NCBI RefSeq assembly: GCF_030376615.1
Contig: NZ_JARRAB010000012.1
Span: forward strand, 62,001-126,000
Source: Pseudomonas sp. sp1636
GTDB taxonomy: Bacteria > Pseudomonadota > Gammaproteobacteria > Pseudomonadales > Pseudomonadaceae
Direction: 5' to 3'
DNA: 64,000 nucleotides
Below the pieces are notes generated by a model. That model saw only the letters and a list, made by a program, of their open reading frames with translations, did not search any database and was not told the DNA's origin. Within the stretch, counting starts at the first letter, position 1, and every line of letters starts with the position of its first letter. Position numbers and translations under genes: made by a program. Positions 17,580-25,571 of the stretch are shown here, piece by piece.

Positions 17580-18383
17580 ATGCGAGGCCTCAGTCTGTTC
17601 GGCATGCTCCTGGCGAGCGGCGCAGTATTGGCGGCGGATGTCGCCGGCAGTCGCGATCTCGAGGTGCTGGCGCGGTTTCCCGGTAGCCAGATCGTCAGTT
17701 TCAGCGAAGTGGCGGAACAGGAGCGGATCTACCCGCAAGGTGCGATCCGGCGGATCAGTGGCCGGCTGCGCTACGAGCGCGAAGTGACGGCGCAAGGCGC
17801 GCTCACCTCGCTCACCTACGAATTGCCGCGCACCCATGCGGCCGATGAGGTCTTCACCGCTGCCCGCGAAGCGCTGCAGGCGCAGGATGCCGAACTGCTC
17901 TACTGGTGTCAGGGGCGTGAGTGCGGATCGAGCAGCCTGTGGGCCAACGCGGTGTTCGACAATCGCATCCTGTATGGCTCCGATGACCAGCAGGCCTATG
18001 TCCTGATGCGCCTGGCCGAGCCGCGTCAGGACAGTCTGCTGGTGCTCTACAGCATCACCCGGGGGAATAAACGTGCTTATCTGCATGCCGAGCTGCTGGC
18101 GGCCAATGCACCGCTGGGCGAAGTGCTGCCAACGCCCGCGACCTTGCTGCGTCAGTTGAACGACGGTGGCGAGTTACGCCTGGCCAAGCAGACCGAACCC
18201 AGTGACGCCTGGGTGGCATTGCTGGCGCGTAGTCTCAACCTGAACAGCACCTTGCGCGTCAGTCTGTCCGGCGTTCAGGCCGAAGCCTGGCGTCAGGCGC
18301 TGGTCGCGCAGCGGGTCAGAGCCGCGCGGCTGGAGTTGGGCGATAGCTCCGTTGCAGGTCTGCGCATCAACGTGCTGCGCTAA
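17580..18383 (+). CDS. DUF4892-like exported protein
   Basis: A 267-residue protein with a signal peptide (RGLSLFGMLLASGAVLAAD). The mature part (ARFPGSQIVSFSEVAEQERIYPQGAIRRISGRLRYEREV) resembles the Pseudomonas DUF4892 family, unknown in function. The C-terminal half has an OmpA-like flavour (VSLSGVQAEAWRQALVAQRVRAARLELGD), but no peptidoglycan-binding motif is certain. GAGGG precedes ATG 17580; an alternative ATG at 17568 overlaps the GST stop. It is likely cotranscribed with the GST. Confidence 0.75.
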   Translation: MRGLSLFGMLLASGAVLAADVAGSRDLEVLARFPGSQIVSFSEVAEQERIYPQGAIRRISGRLRYEREVTAQGALTSLTYELPRTHAADEVFTAAREALQAQDAELLYWCQGRECGSSSLWANAVFDNRILYGSDDQQAYVLMRLAEPRQDSLLVLYSITRGNKRAYLHAELLAANAPLGEVLPTPATLLRQLNDGGELRLAKQTEPSDAWVALLARSLNLNSTLRVSLSGVQAEAWRQALVAQRVRAARLELGDSSVAGLRINVLR

Positions 18384-18458
18384 CCGGCGTGGCGGTTCGC
18401 GCGCGCCAGGCATCTGTTCGTGGTCTGTGCCGTTTCTCACTGTTGCGGAGTTGCAAGA

Positions 18459-19547
18459 ATGTTGAATAACGACCGCTTGCTGGTGCAGATTCTGCTTGTC
18501 GGGCTACTCGGCGCGAGCCTGTGGGTGCTCGCGCCGTTCGCTTCGGCACTGTTCTGGGCGGCCGTGCTGGCCTTTGCCAGTTGGCCGCTGATGCGCGGGC
18601 TGACCCGCGTGCTCAAGGGCCGGCAAACCGCCGCTGCCGGGCTGCTGACCCTGGGCTGGATCGGTCTGGTGGCCGTGCCCCTGGTGATGCTGGGATTCAA
18701 TCTGGCCGAGCACATCGGCGAGGCCACGGCGCTGTTCAAGGGTTACCAGATCACCGGCCTGCCGCCAGCGCCGGACTGGCTGGTGCAGATCCCGCTGGTA
18801 GGCGAAAACCTGCTCGGGTTCTGGCAGACCATCGATCAGCAGGGTGCGGCGTTTTTTGCCAGCCTCAAGCCTTACCTCGGCCAGGTCGGCAATTGGTTAT
18901 TGGCCCGTAGTGCGCAAATCGGCGGCGGTATGCTGGAACTGTCCCTGAGTCTGCTGCTGGTGTTCTTTTTCTACCGTGATGGGCCACGCCTGGCGGGGTT
19001 TGCCCATAGCCTGCTCGACCGTCTGATCGGGGATCGCGCCGAACACTATCTGGAACTGGTTGCCGGCACCGTGCAACGGGTGGTCAACGGCGTCATCGGC
19101 ACGGCTGCGGCGCAGGCGCTGTTGGCGTTTGTCGGGCTGTATATCGCCGGCGTGCCGGGAGCGCTGCTCCTCGCTATGCTCACCTTCGTGCTCAGCCTGA
19201 TTCCCATGGGGCCGCCCCTGGTCTGGGTGCCGGCCACGGTCTGGCTGTTCACCCAGGACGAGTACGGGTTCGCCGTGTTTCTCGGGATCTGGGGCATGTT
19301 CGTGATCAGTGGCGTGGACAACATCCTCAAGCCTTATCTGATCAGCCGCGGCGGCAACCTGCCGTTGGTGGTGGTGCTGCTCGGGGTGTTCGGCGGGATT
19401 CTGGCCTTTGGCTTCATGGGCCTGTTCCTCGGTCCGACCTTGCTGGCCGTGGCTTACAGCCTGCTCGACGACTGGGTGGCGAACAAGATGCCGACGGCCC
19501 AAGCGGCGCCCGACAAACCGCCAGCGGATGGGCAAGCAGGCCGTTGA
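18459..19547 (+). CDS. AI-2E/PerM-family permease
   Basis: A 362-residue integral membrane protein with about eight hydrophobic segments and family hallmarks (FFFYRDGPRLAGF; MGPPLVWVPATVWLF; SGVDNILKPYLISRGGNLPLVVVLLGVFGGILAFGFMGLFLGPTLLAV). Members include TqsA and PerM; the transported species is uncertain. ATG 18459 follows a GGAG element. The last codons (AGR, stop) are supplied by a dispersed repeat that begins at 19533, so the native C-terminus was probably altered when the repeat inserted. Confidence 0.88.
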   Translation: MLNNDRLLVQILLVGLLGASLWVLAPFASALFWAAVLAFASWPLMRGLTRVLKGRQTAAAGLLTLGWIGLVAVPLVMLGFNLAEHIGEATALFKGYQITGLPPAPDWLVQIPLVGENLLGFWQTIDQQGAAFFASLKPYLGQVGNWLLARSAQIGGGMLELSLSLLLVFFFYRDGPRLAGFAHSLLDRLIGDRAEHYLELVAGTVQRVVNGVIGTAAAQALLAFVGLYIAGVPGALLLAMLTFVLSLIPMGPPLVWVPATVWLFTQDEYGFAVFLGIWGMFVISGVDNILKPYLISRGGNLPLVVVLLGVFGGILAFGFMGLFLGPTLLAVAYSLLDDWVANKMPTAQAAPDKPPADGQAGR

Positions 19548-19730
19548 GAAATGCCGGCGCTCGGCTATGCCGCGTGGCAACGCAACGCCGCGGAGTAACC
19601 GCCGAAGGCTGGCCCGCCGGGTCGGCAAAGCGAGTCAGCCGACTTCAAAATGCTTCTGTACAGTACCCGAGCGGTGTTTTTTCGGTCGATGCCTAGCCGT
19701 CGCGCGCGACAGTTTGCAATGGCCTGCTAG
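19533..19730. repeat. Expanded degenerate copy of the dispersed inverted-terminus repeat
   Basis: The ends read AAGCAGGCCGTTGAGAAATG and CAATGGCCTGCTAG. Inside, GCGCTCGGCTATGCCGCGT, TTCAAAATGCTTCTGTACAG and GTTTTTTCGGTCGATGCC align with the intact copy at 60213-60362, with about 50 extra bases near 19600-19650. It fills the whole gap between two convergent genes and supplies the stop codon of each (TGA at 19545-19547, TAG at 19727-19729). Confidence 0.7.
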
Positions 19731-20761
19731 TTGTCTTTTTCGTACTTCTCCAGCGTGTCGTGGGCGATCTGCCGGCCGAGCATGATCAGTTCCGGTGCCT
19801 TGTAGAACTCGAAGAAACGGCAGGCGCGCCTGGGCACGTTGATCAGGATGTCCGGCGGGTAGCCGGCGATCTTGTACTGTGCCAGCGAGGTCTGCATGAC
19901 CTCTAAGCTCTGGTTGATCACTTCCAGCAGGGATGCCGGGCCGCTGATGTCGGCGATGCGGGAGTCGCTGGCCGATTTCGGCATGGCCCGTGCCGCCGCC
20001 TCGCTGGCTGGCGCCGACTCAGGCTCCTCGGCGTGCTGCAACCAGGGATCGAATCGCTCGGCACCCTTGCGCTCTTCCATCAGCAAGAGTTCATCGGCGT
20101 TGCCATTCTTGCGCAGCAGCGAAGGCAGTCGCGAGCCGAGTGTGGCCATCATCAGGTCAAATCGTTCTTTCAGTAGCGGATGCCGTTCGATGGCCGGCAA
20201 GGAGTAGTGGCGCTGGTTGTTCGAGTTGAGGTTGACCGCGATGATCAGGTCGCAGTGGCTGGAGACCACCGGCACGATTGGCAGCGGATTGAGCAGGCTG
20301 CCGTCGACCAGCATGCGCTTGCCTTGAATGACCGGGGTGAACAGGCTGGGGATCGCCGCCGAGGCGCGCATGGCCTTATGCAGGCAGCCCTCCTGAAACC
20401 AGATTTCCTGTTGATTGGTCAGGTCGGTGGCGACCGCGGTGAAGGGAATCGGCAGATCCTCGATATTGATCTCGCCAAGGATCTCGCGGATCTTGCCGAA
20501 CACCTTCTCGCCGCGAATGGCGCCCAGACGGAAGCTCACATCGAGCAGGCGCAGCACGTCCAGGTAATCCAGGCTCTGGATCCAGTCGCGGTATTCCTTG
20601 AGCTTGCCGGCGGCGTAGATGCCGCCGACCACCGCGCCCATGGAACAGCCGGCGATGCAGGCGATCTCATAGCCGCGTGCTTCCAGCTCTTCGATCACGC
20701 CGATATGCGCATAGCCGCGTGCGCCGCCGGAGCCGAGAACCAACGCTACTCGCTTAGTCAT
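19727..20761 (-). CDS. Patatin-like phospholipase
   Basis: A 344-residue patatin-family serine hydrolase. It has the oxyanion motif GSGGARGYAHIG at the N-terminus, the nucleophile elbow GCSMG (S40) and the catalytic aspartate D153 in VDGSLLNPLP, which completes the Ser-Asp dyad. There is no signal peptide, so it is expected to be cytosolic or membrane-associated and to act on phospholipid acyl chains. The C-terminal extension (about 240-344) is less conserved. It is divergent from selD and convergent with the permease; its stop codon lies in the repeat terminus. Confidence 0.9.
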   Translation of the reverse strand: MTKRVALVLGSGGARGYAHIGVIEELEARGYEIACIAGCSMGAVVGGIYAAGKLKEYRDWIQSLDYLDVLRLLDVSFRLGAIRGEKVFGKIREILGEINIEDLPIPFTAVATDLTNQQEIWFQEGCLHKAMRASAAIPSLFTPVIQGKRMLVDGSLLNPLPIVPVVSSHCDLIIAVNLNSNNQRHYSLPAIERHPLLKERFDLMMATLGSRLPSLLRKNGNADELLLMEERKGAERFDPWLQHAEEPESAPASEAAARAMPKSASDSRIADISGPASLLEVINQSLEVMQTSLAQYKIAGYPPDILINVPRRACRFFEFYKAPELIMLGRQIAHDTLEKYEKDN

Positions 20762-20822
20762 TTATTAATCCCCCGTAACGCATTGTTTTATCAACATACC
20801 GCGTGCCGAACGCTGGCGCCAA

Positions 20823-20846
20823 GGCGGCATTTGCTAGAATGCCGCC
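20823..20846 (+). promoter_or_regulatory. selD promoter region with inverted repeat
   Basis: An extended -10 (TGCTAGAAT, hexamer 20835-20840) lies inside a perfect 9-bp inverted repeat (GGCGGCATT at 20823-20831, its complement at 20838-20846). The repeat could serve as a regulator site or a hairpin at the 5' end of the selD mRNA. No good -35 is visible. Confidence 0.4.
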
Positions 20847-20874
20847 GCCTGTCGACGATTAAGAGTGAGATGCC

Positions 20875-21909
20875 ATGAGCGAGCCGATCCGTTTGACCCA
20901 GTACAGCCACGGTGCTGGCTGCGGGTGCAAGATTTCCCCCAAGGTGCTGGAGGTGATCCTGGCGGGCAGCGGCGCGCAGAATCTCGACCCTAAACTGTGG
21001 GTCGGCAATGCCTCGCGTGACGATGCGGCGGTCTACGCCATCGACGAGGAGCGCGGGGTGGTGTCGACCACCGACTTCTTCATGCCGATCGTCGACGATC
21101 CTTTCGATTTCGGCCGGATCGCCGCGACCAATGCGATCAGCGATATCTACGCCATGGGCGCCGATCCGCTGATGGCCATCGCCATTCTCGGTTGGCCGGT
21201 CAACCTGCTGGCCCCGGAAGTGGCCCGTGAGGTGATTCGTGGCGCCCGTTCGGTGTGTGACCAGGCCGGCATCCCCTTGGCGGGCGGGCATTCGATCGAT
21301 GCGCCCGAACCGATCTTCGGCCTGGCCGTCACCGGCCTGGTGGAAAAACGCCATATGAAGCGCAACGACAGCGCAACAGTGGGCTGCAAGCTGTACCTGA
21401 GCAAGCCGCTGGGTATCGGCATCCTCACCACGGCGGAGAAGCAGGCCAAACTGCGCAGCGAGGATGTGGGCCTGGCGCGCGATTGGATGTGCACCCTGAA
21501 CAAGCCCGGTAGCCGTTTCGGCAAGCTCGCCGGAGTGACGGCGATGACCGACGTCACCGGTTTCGGCCTGCTCGGCCATCTGCTCGAGATGGCCGACGGC
21601 AGCGGCCTGACCGCCCGTATCGAGTTCGCCAAGGTGCCGCGTCTGCCCGGCGTCGAGTACTACCTGGAGCAGGGCTGCGTACCCGGCGGCACCCAGCGCA
21701 ACTTCGACAGCTATGGCGAGAAAATCGCACCGCTGCTCGAGTTGCACAAGCTCCTGCTGTGCGACCCGCAAACCAGCGGCGGCCTGCTGATCGCGGTGAC
21801 CGCCGAGGGCGAGGCGGAGTTTCTCGCCCTCGCCGCCGAGCTGAACTTGGCGTTGCAGCCGATCGGCCAGTTGCTCGAGCGACAGACTTACGCGGTCGAG
21901 GTGCTGTGA
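20875..21909 (+). CDS. selD: Selenide, water dikinase SelD
   Basis: A 344-residue enzyme that makes selenophosphate from selenide and ATP. The N-terminal active-site segment is [11 protein letters not shown], with cysteines at C16 and C18 (no selenocysteine codon) and the essential lysine K19. The nucleotide-binding aspartates ([16 protein letters not shown]) and a C-terminal [12 protein letters not shown] are conserved. Its stop shares one base with the start of mnmH (TGATG), so the two are coupled: SelD feeds the tRNA 2-selenouridine synthase that follows. AGAGTGAGA lies just upstream of the ATG. Confidence 0.96.
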   Translation: MSEPIRLTQYSHGAGCGCKISPKVLEVILAGSGAQNLDPKLWVGNASRDDAAVYAIDEERGVVSTTDFFMPIVDDPFDFGRIAATNAISDIYAMGADPLMAIAILGWPVNLLAPEVAREVIRGARSVCDQAGIPLAGGHSIDAPEPIFGLAVTGLVEKRHMKRNDSATVGCKLYLSKPLGIGILTTAEKQAKLRSEDVGLARDWMCTLNKPGSRFGKLAGVTAMTDVTGFGLLGHLLEMADGSGLTARIEFAKVPRLPGVEYYLEQGCVPGGTQRNFDSYGEKIAPLLELHKLLLCDPQTSGGLLIAVTAEGEAEFLALAAELNLALQPIGQLLERQTYAVEVL

Positions 21910-23009
21910 TGCGCGACAACACCAGCGATTACCGCCAGCTGTTTCTCAACGACACGCCGATGATGGATGCCCGTGCCCCGGTGGAGTTCGCCAAGGGCGC
22001 CTTTCCCGGGGTGGTCAACCTGCCGTTGATGGACGACAGCGAGCGGCAGCGGGTGGGCACCTGCTACAAGCAGCATGGCCAGCAGGCCGCCATCGAGCTG
22101 GGCCAGCAACTGGTCGGCGGTGCGCTCAAGGCGCAGCGGATCGAGGCCTGGGCGGCCTTCGCCAGGGCCAATCCCGAGGGCTATCTGTATTGTTTTCGCG
22201 GCGGTCTGCGCTCGCAGATCGTCCAGCAGTGGCTGAAAAGCGAGGCGGGTATCGATTACCCGCGAGTGATCGGCGGCTACAAGGCGATGCGTACCTTCCT
22301 CCTGGAAACCACCCAGCAGGCGGTGGCGCAGTGCGGCTTCATCCTGGTCGGCGGCATGACCGGCACCGGCAAGACCGAGGTGATCGCGCAACTCGACAAC
22401 AGCCTCGATCTGGAAGGCCATGCCAATCATCGCGGCTCCAGCTTCGGCAAACGCGCCAGCGGACAACCGGCGCAGATCGATTTCGAGAATGCCCTGGCTA
22501 TCGACATCCTGAAAAAACGTGCGGCGGGCATCCAGCAGTTCGTGCTCGAGGATGAAGGGCGGATTATCGGCAAAAGCGCCTTGCCGCTGGAACTCTACCA
22601 AGGCATGCAGGAATTCCCCCTGGTCTGGCTGGAAGACAGCCTGGCGGGCCGGGTCGAACGCATTCTCAAGGATTATGTGATCGATTTGTGCGCCGAATTT
22701 GTCGCCCGATACGGCGCGCAGGAGGGCTTCAAGGCCTTCGCCGAGCGTCTGCAGCAGAGCCTGGCGAATATCCTCAAGCGTCTGGGCGGCGAACGTTACC
22801 AGCGTCTGGCGGCAATCATGGATCAGGCCCTGCTGGAGCAGCAGAGCCAGGGCGTGGTGGAGCTGCACCGCGGCTGGATCGAGGCGTTGCTGGTGGAGTA
22901 TTACGACCCCATGTATGCCTTCCAGCGCGAGAACAAGGCCGGGCGGATCGAGTTCGTGGGCGAACAGGCGGCGGTGGTGGCGTTTCTTCGCCGGCGCGGC
23001 CATTCTTAA
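21909..23009 (+). CDS. mnmH: tRNA 2-selenouridine synthase (MnmH/SelU)
   Basis: A 366-residue protein that exchanges sulfur for selenium at the wobble 2-thiouridine of tRNAs, using selenophosphate. An N-terminal rhodanese domain ([22 protein letters not shown]) carries the catalytic cysteine C95 in [11 protein letters not shown]-loop domain follows (GGMTGTGKT, 148-156) with HRGSSFG and [12 protein letters not shown] 21909 overlaps the selD stop by 1 bp, and the length matches the family. No other selenium gene (selA, selB) is in the window. Confidence 0.94.
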   Translation: MRDNTSDYRQLFLNDTPMMDARAPVEFAKGAFPGVVNLPLMDDSERQRVGTCYKQHGQQAAIELGQQLVGGALKAQRIEAWAAFARANPEGYLYCFRGGLRSQIVQQWLKSEAGIDYPRVIGGYKAMRTFLLETTQQAVAQCGFILVGGMTGTGKTEVIAQLDNSLDLEGHANHRGSSFGKRASGQPAQIDFENALAIDILKKRAAGIQQFVLEDEGRIIGKSALPLELYQGMQEFPLVWLEDSLAGRVERILKDYVIDLCAEFVARYGAQEGFKAFAERLQQSLANILKRLGGERYQRLAAIMDQALLEQQSQGVVELHRGWIEALLVEYYDPMYAFQRENKAGRIEFVGEQAAVVAFLRRRGHS

Positions 23010-23108
23010 TCGGTCTACTGTTGAACTGAGCAGGCACTTTTCTGCCCTGCGAGCGTCCTATCGAAGCATCAACAGCTGGTTATTTCCCGATATCAAGGAG
23101 TGCGCACC

Positions 23109-23387
23109 ATGAAAGCCTGGATCCTGCTACCGATGATCGCCCTGGTGCTGGCCGGTTGTGCCGGCAAAACCGCCTACCGCGACAGCTGCGCCAATCAACT
23201 GAATGCGGCCTGGGCCGAATTGGATCTGGCCAAGGCCGAAGGCTTTGCCGGCACCGTGAGTTATTCCAAAGCCCTGTCGTTACTCACCGCGGCGAAAACC
23301 CAGCAGCAATTCGAAAGCTACGAGGGCTGCACCAGCAAGTCCGAACGGGCGCGCTTCTATATTCGCGAATCGCGCGCCGGCCGTTAG
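23109..23387 (+). CDS. Small lipoprotein of unknown function
   Basis: A 92-residue protein with a lipoprotein signal peptide and lipobox LAGC (cysteine about residue 17), then a short, helix-prone mature part (NQLNAAWAELDLAKAEGFAG). AAGGAG lies 9 bp before ATG 23109; a GTG at 23100 is a poorer alternative. The residue after the lipid-carrying cysteine is Ala, compatible with outer-membrane sorting. I do not recognise the family. It may be monocistronic (99-bp gap from mnmH, 187 bp to bcsG). Confidence 0.75.
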   Translation: MKAWILLPMIALVLAGCAGKTAYRDSCANQLNAAWAELDLAKAEGFAGTVSYSKALSLLTAAKTQQQFESYEGCTSKSERARFYIRESRAGR

Positions 23388-23574
23388 CAGCCCTGCGGCG
23401 CTCGCGTCAGCGACCGCCGCAAATTCCCCCATATAAGCTCGATCAAGAAGCCAATCGGTATTTGCCTTTTGCCGATCAGCAGCAATGCTTAAAAAATGAG
23501 TGTCGGTTCTGCTCGCTAGGGCGATGCGCCGCAGAAACCGTGTGCTGCCGAGTTAAGTACTTGGGGAGTAGGCC

Positions 23575-25224
23575 ATGCAGCAGATCAGTGCTTTGGCGCC
23601 GCCAGCTGCCATGAGTTCGTGGCGTGGTCTCGGCCTGTGGAATTTCTACTTCATCACCAAGCTGGTTTTGCTCTGGTATGGCCAGCTGAATTTCCATGCC
23701 CTGGAGAATCTGGCTTTCGCCGCTCTTCTGCTGTTGCCTCTGCCGCCGCTATGGCTGCATCGATTGCGCCATCTGCTCGCCATTCCGCTCGGCGTCGCCC
23801 TCTACTACTACGACAGCTGGCTGCCGCCGTTCAACCGCCTGATTGCCAATTCCGCGCAGCTCACCCAGTTCACTGCGGACTACCTGCTGGAACTGGCGGG
23901 ACGCTTCATCAATCCGACCTGGGTCGCCGCGGGGCTGATCCTGCTGGTCGGTTATCTGTTCGTCAGCCAGTGGATCCGGGTGACCGGCTTCACCGTGGTG
24001 GCGCTGGTGTTGCTGCTGGCGGTGGGCAATGCCCAGCTGTTCGCTCCTGGGCCGGGGGTGGTGCCGGTGCTGCTGTCGACCCCGGCAAGCATCGCCCCCG
24101 CGGCGGGCGAGGCGGCACCGACAGTGATCGATGATGCTTTTCTGAACGCGACCCTGGACGGCTTTTACGCGAGCCAGGGCCAGCAGGTCACGCAATTTCC
24201 CAGCGCCCTGGCGGCCGATGCGGTGCCCCTGGACGTGCTGATGCTGAATATCTGCTCCATGGCCTGGGATGACCTGGAGGAAGCCGGTATGGCCCAGCAT
24301 CCGCTGTGGGCCAAGATGGATATCCTCTTCGATGATTTCAATTCCGCCGCCACCTACAGCGGCCCGGCAGTGCTGCGCTTGTTGCGGGCCAGTTGCGGGC
24401 AGACGTCGAATGCCGACCTGTATCGTCCCGCGGCCAAGCAATGTTTCCTGTTCGAGAACCTCAAGCAGTTGGGTTTCACCGATGGCTTGTTGCTCAATCA
24501 CAGCGGCCGCTTCGACAACATGCTCGGTCTGCTGCGTGACGCTGGCCGTCTGCCAGTTGCAGCCAGCCCCTTCGGCCAATTACGTCCGGCGTTGACCGGG
24601 TTCGACGGTTCGCCGATCTACCGCGACCGTGAAGTGCTGACGCAGTGGTGGCAGCAGCGGTTGAGCTCGGGTTCGCCGCGCGAGGCGCTGTTCTACAACT
24701 CGATCACCCTGCACGATGGCAATCGGCGGGTGGACAAGACCACCGGCAAGGCCGTCAGTGCCGACTACGGCACCGATCTGCGCCAGGTGCTGGACGATCT
24801 CGACAGTTTCATCGAGCATTTGCAGGCCTCCACTCGGCCGGTGCTGTTGCTCATCGTGGCCGAGCATGGTGCGGCCCTGCGCGGTGATCTGATGCAGGTC
24901 AAGGGCATGCGCGAGATCCCCAGCCCGACGGTTACTCATGTTCCGGCCGGGCTCAAGTTGATCAATGCCAAGGCGCAGTTGTCTCAGCGCCCGTTGCATA
25001 TTCAGGCGCCGAGCAGCTATCAGGCCTTGTCCGAGCTGATTGCGCGGCTGGTCGATGGCGAGGCCTACCGCAATGCCGATTTCGACCTGCTCAGCGTGAC
25101 CCGGGATCTCCCGCAGCTGGATAGGGTGGTGGCGGAAAACGAGGGCAGTGTGATGGTGCGCCTGCACAACCAGCATTACTTGCGCATGGAAAACCAGAGC
25201 TGGATCCCTTACCCGCAACCATGA
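23575..25224 (+). CDS. bcsG: Cellulose phosphoethanolamine transferase BcsG
   Basis: A 549-residue inner-membrane enzyme that decorates nascent cellulose with phosphoethanolamine. The N-terminal third has four or five TM helices. The alkaline-phosphatase-type periplasmic domain keeps the catalytic set at a constant offset of 16 from E. coli BcsG: C227 (LNICSMAWDDL), Y261/S262 (TYSGPAVLRLLRASCGQ) and H380 (SITLHDGNRR). E430/H431 (VAEHGA) completes it. GGGGAG lies 6 bp upstream of the ATG. Unlike E. coli, it is not in a bcsEFG operon; it stands alone on the plus strand, 6.4 kb from bcsC, with the nor cluster between. Confidence 0.93.
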   Translation: MQQISALAPPAAMSSWRGLGLWNFYFITKLVLLWYGQLNFHALENLAFAALLLLPLPPLWLHRLRHLLAIPLGVALYYYDSWLPPFNRLIANSAQLTQFTADYLLELAGRFINPTWVAAGLILLVGYLFVSQWIRVTGFTVVALVLLLAVGNAQLFAPGPGVVPVLLSTPASIAPAAGEAAPTVIDDAFLNATLDGFYASQGQQVTQFPSALAADAVPLDVLMLNICSMAWDDLEEAGMAQHPLWAKMDILFDDFNSAATYSGPAVLRLLRASCGQTSNADLYRPAAKQCFLFENLKQLGFTDGLLLNHSGRFDNMLGLLRDAGRLPVAASPFGQLRPALTGFDGSPIYRDREVLTQWWQQRLSSGSPREALFYNSITLHDGNRRVDKTTGKAVSADYGTDLRQVLDDLDSFIEHLQASTRPVLLLIVAEHGAALRGDLMQVKGMREIPSPTVTHVPAGLKLINAKAQLSQRPLHIQAPSSYQALSELIARLVDGEAYRNADFDLLSVTRDLPQLDRVVAENEGSVMVRLHNQHYLRMENQSWIPYPQP

Positions 25225-25265
25225 AAGCACGAGGTGAACTTGGAGCCTGGCGCACTTAACCCAAA

Positions 25266-25486
25266 CTCGACGAGGCGACGATCAAGGAAATCCTGACCCT
25301 GACGAGCCCGCGTGTGCCGCGTCAGGCGACCCGCTGGCGCTTGCGCCTGATGGCCAAATCCGTGGGCGCCAGCGTCTGGCAAGTCGCCGTTTTATCGAGG
25401 CCCATAAGGAACAGTCAGCCAAGCCATTTCGCCGGAACGAAACGGCCGAATCCATCATCAGCTCTGTAAATCGCGCAAAGCTCGCC
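25266..25486 (+). pseudogene. IS630-family transposase remnant with internal deletion
   Basis: Reading from 25266 gives an N-terminal IS630-type transposase segment (LDEATIKEILTLT, then QATRWRLRLMAKSVGASVWQ). From 25391, one frame shifted, comes a segment like the C-terminus of the same family (FIEAHKEQSAKPFRRNETAE, then SIISSVNRAKL). The catalytic middle portion is missing, so this is a deleted, dead copy. No start codon or intact inverted repeats were found. It lies between bcsG and norD, at one edge of the nor cluster. The family call rests on remembered IS630 sequences. Confidence 0.6.
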
Positions 25487-25571
25487 CCGAGGCCGGGCCT
25501 CCTACGCACCGTAGGCAGCTCGCGCCTGGTGATACAACACCCAACGGGTACAGAGGTTTTTTCACCGTCTC

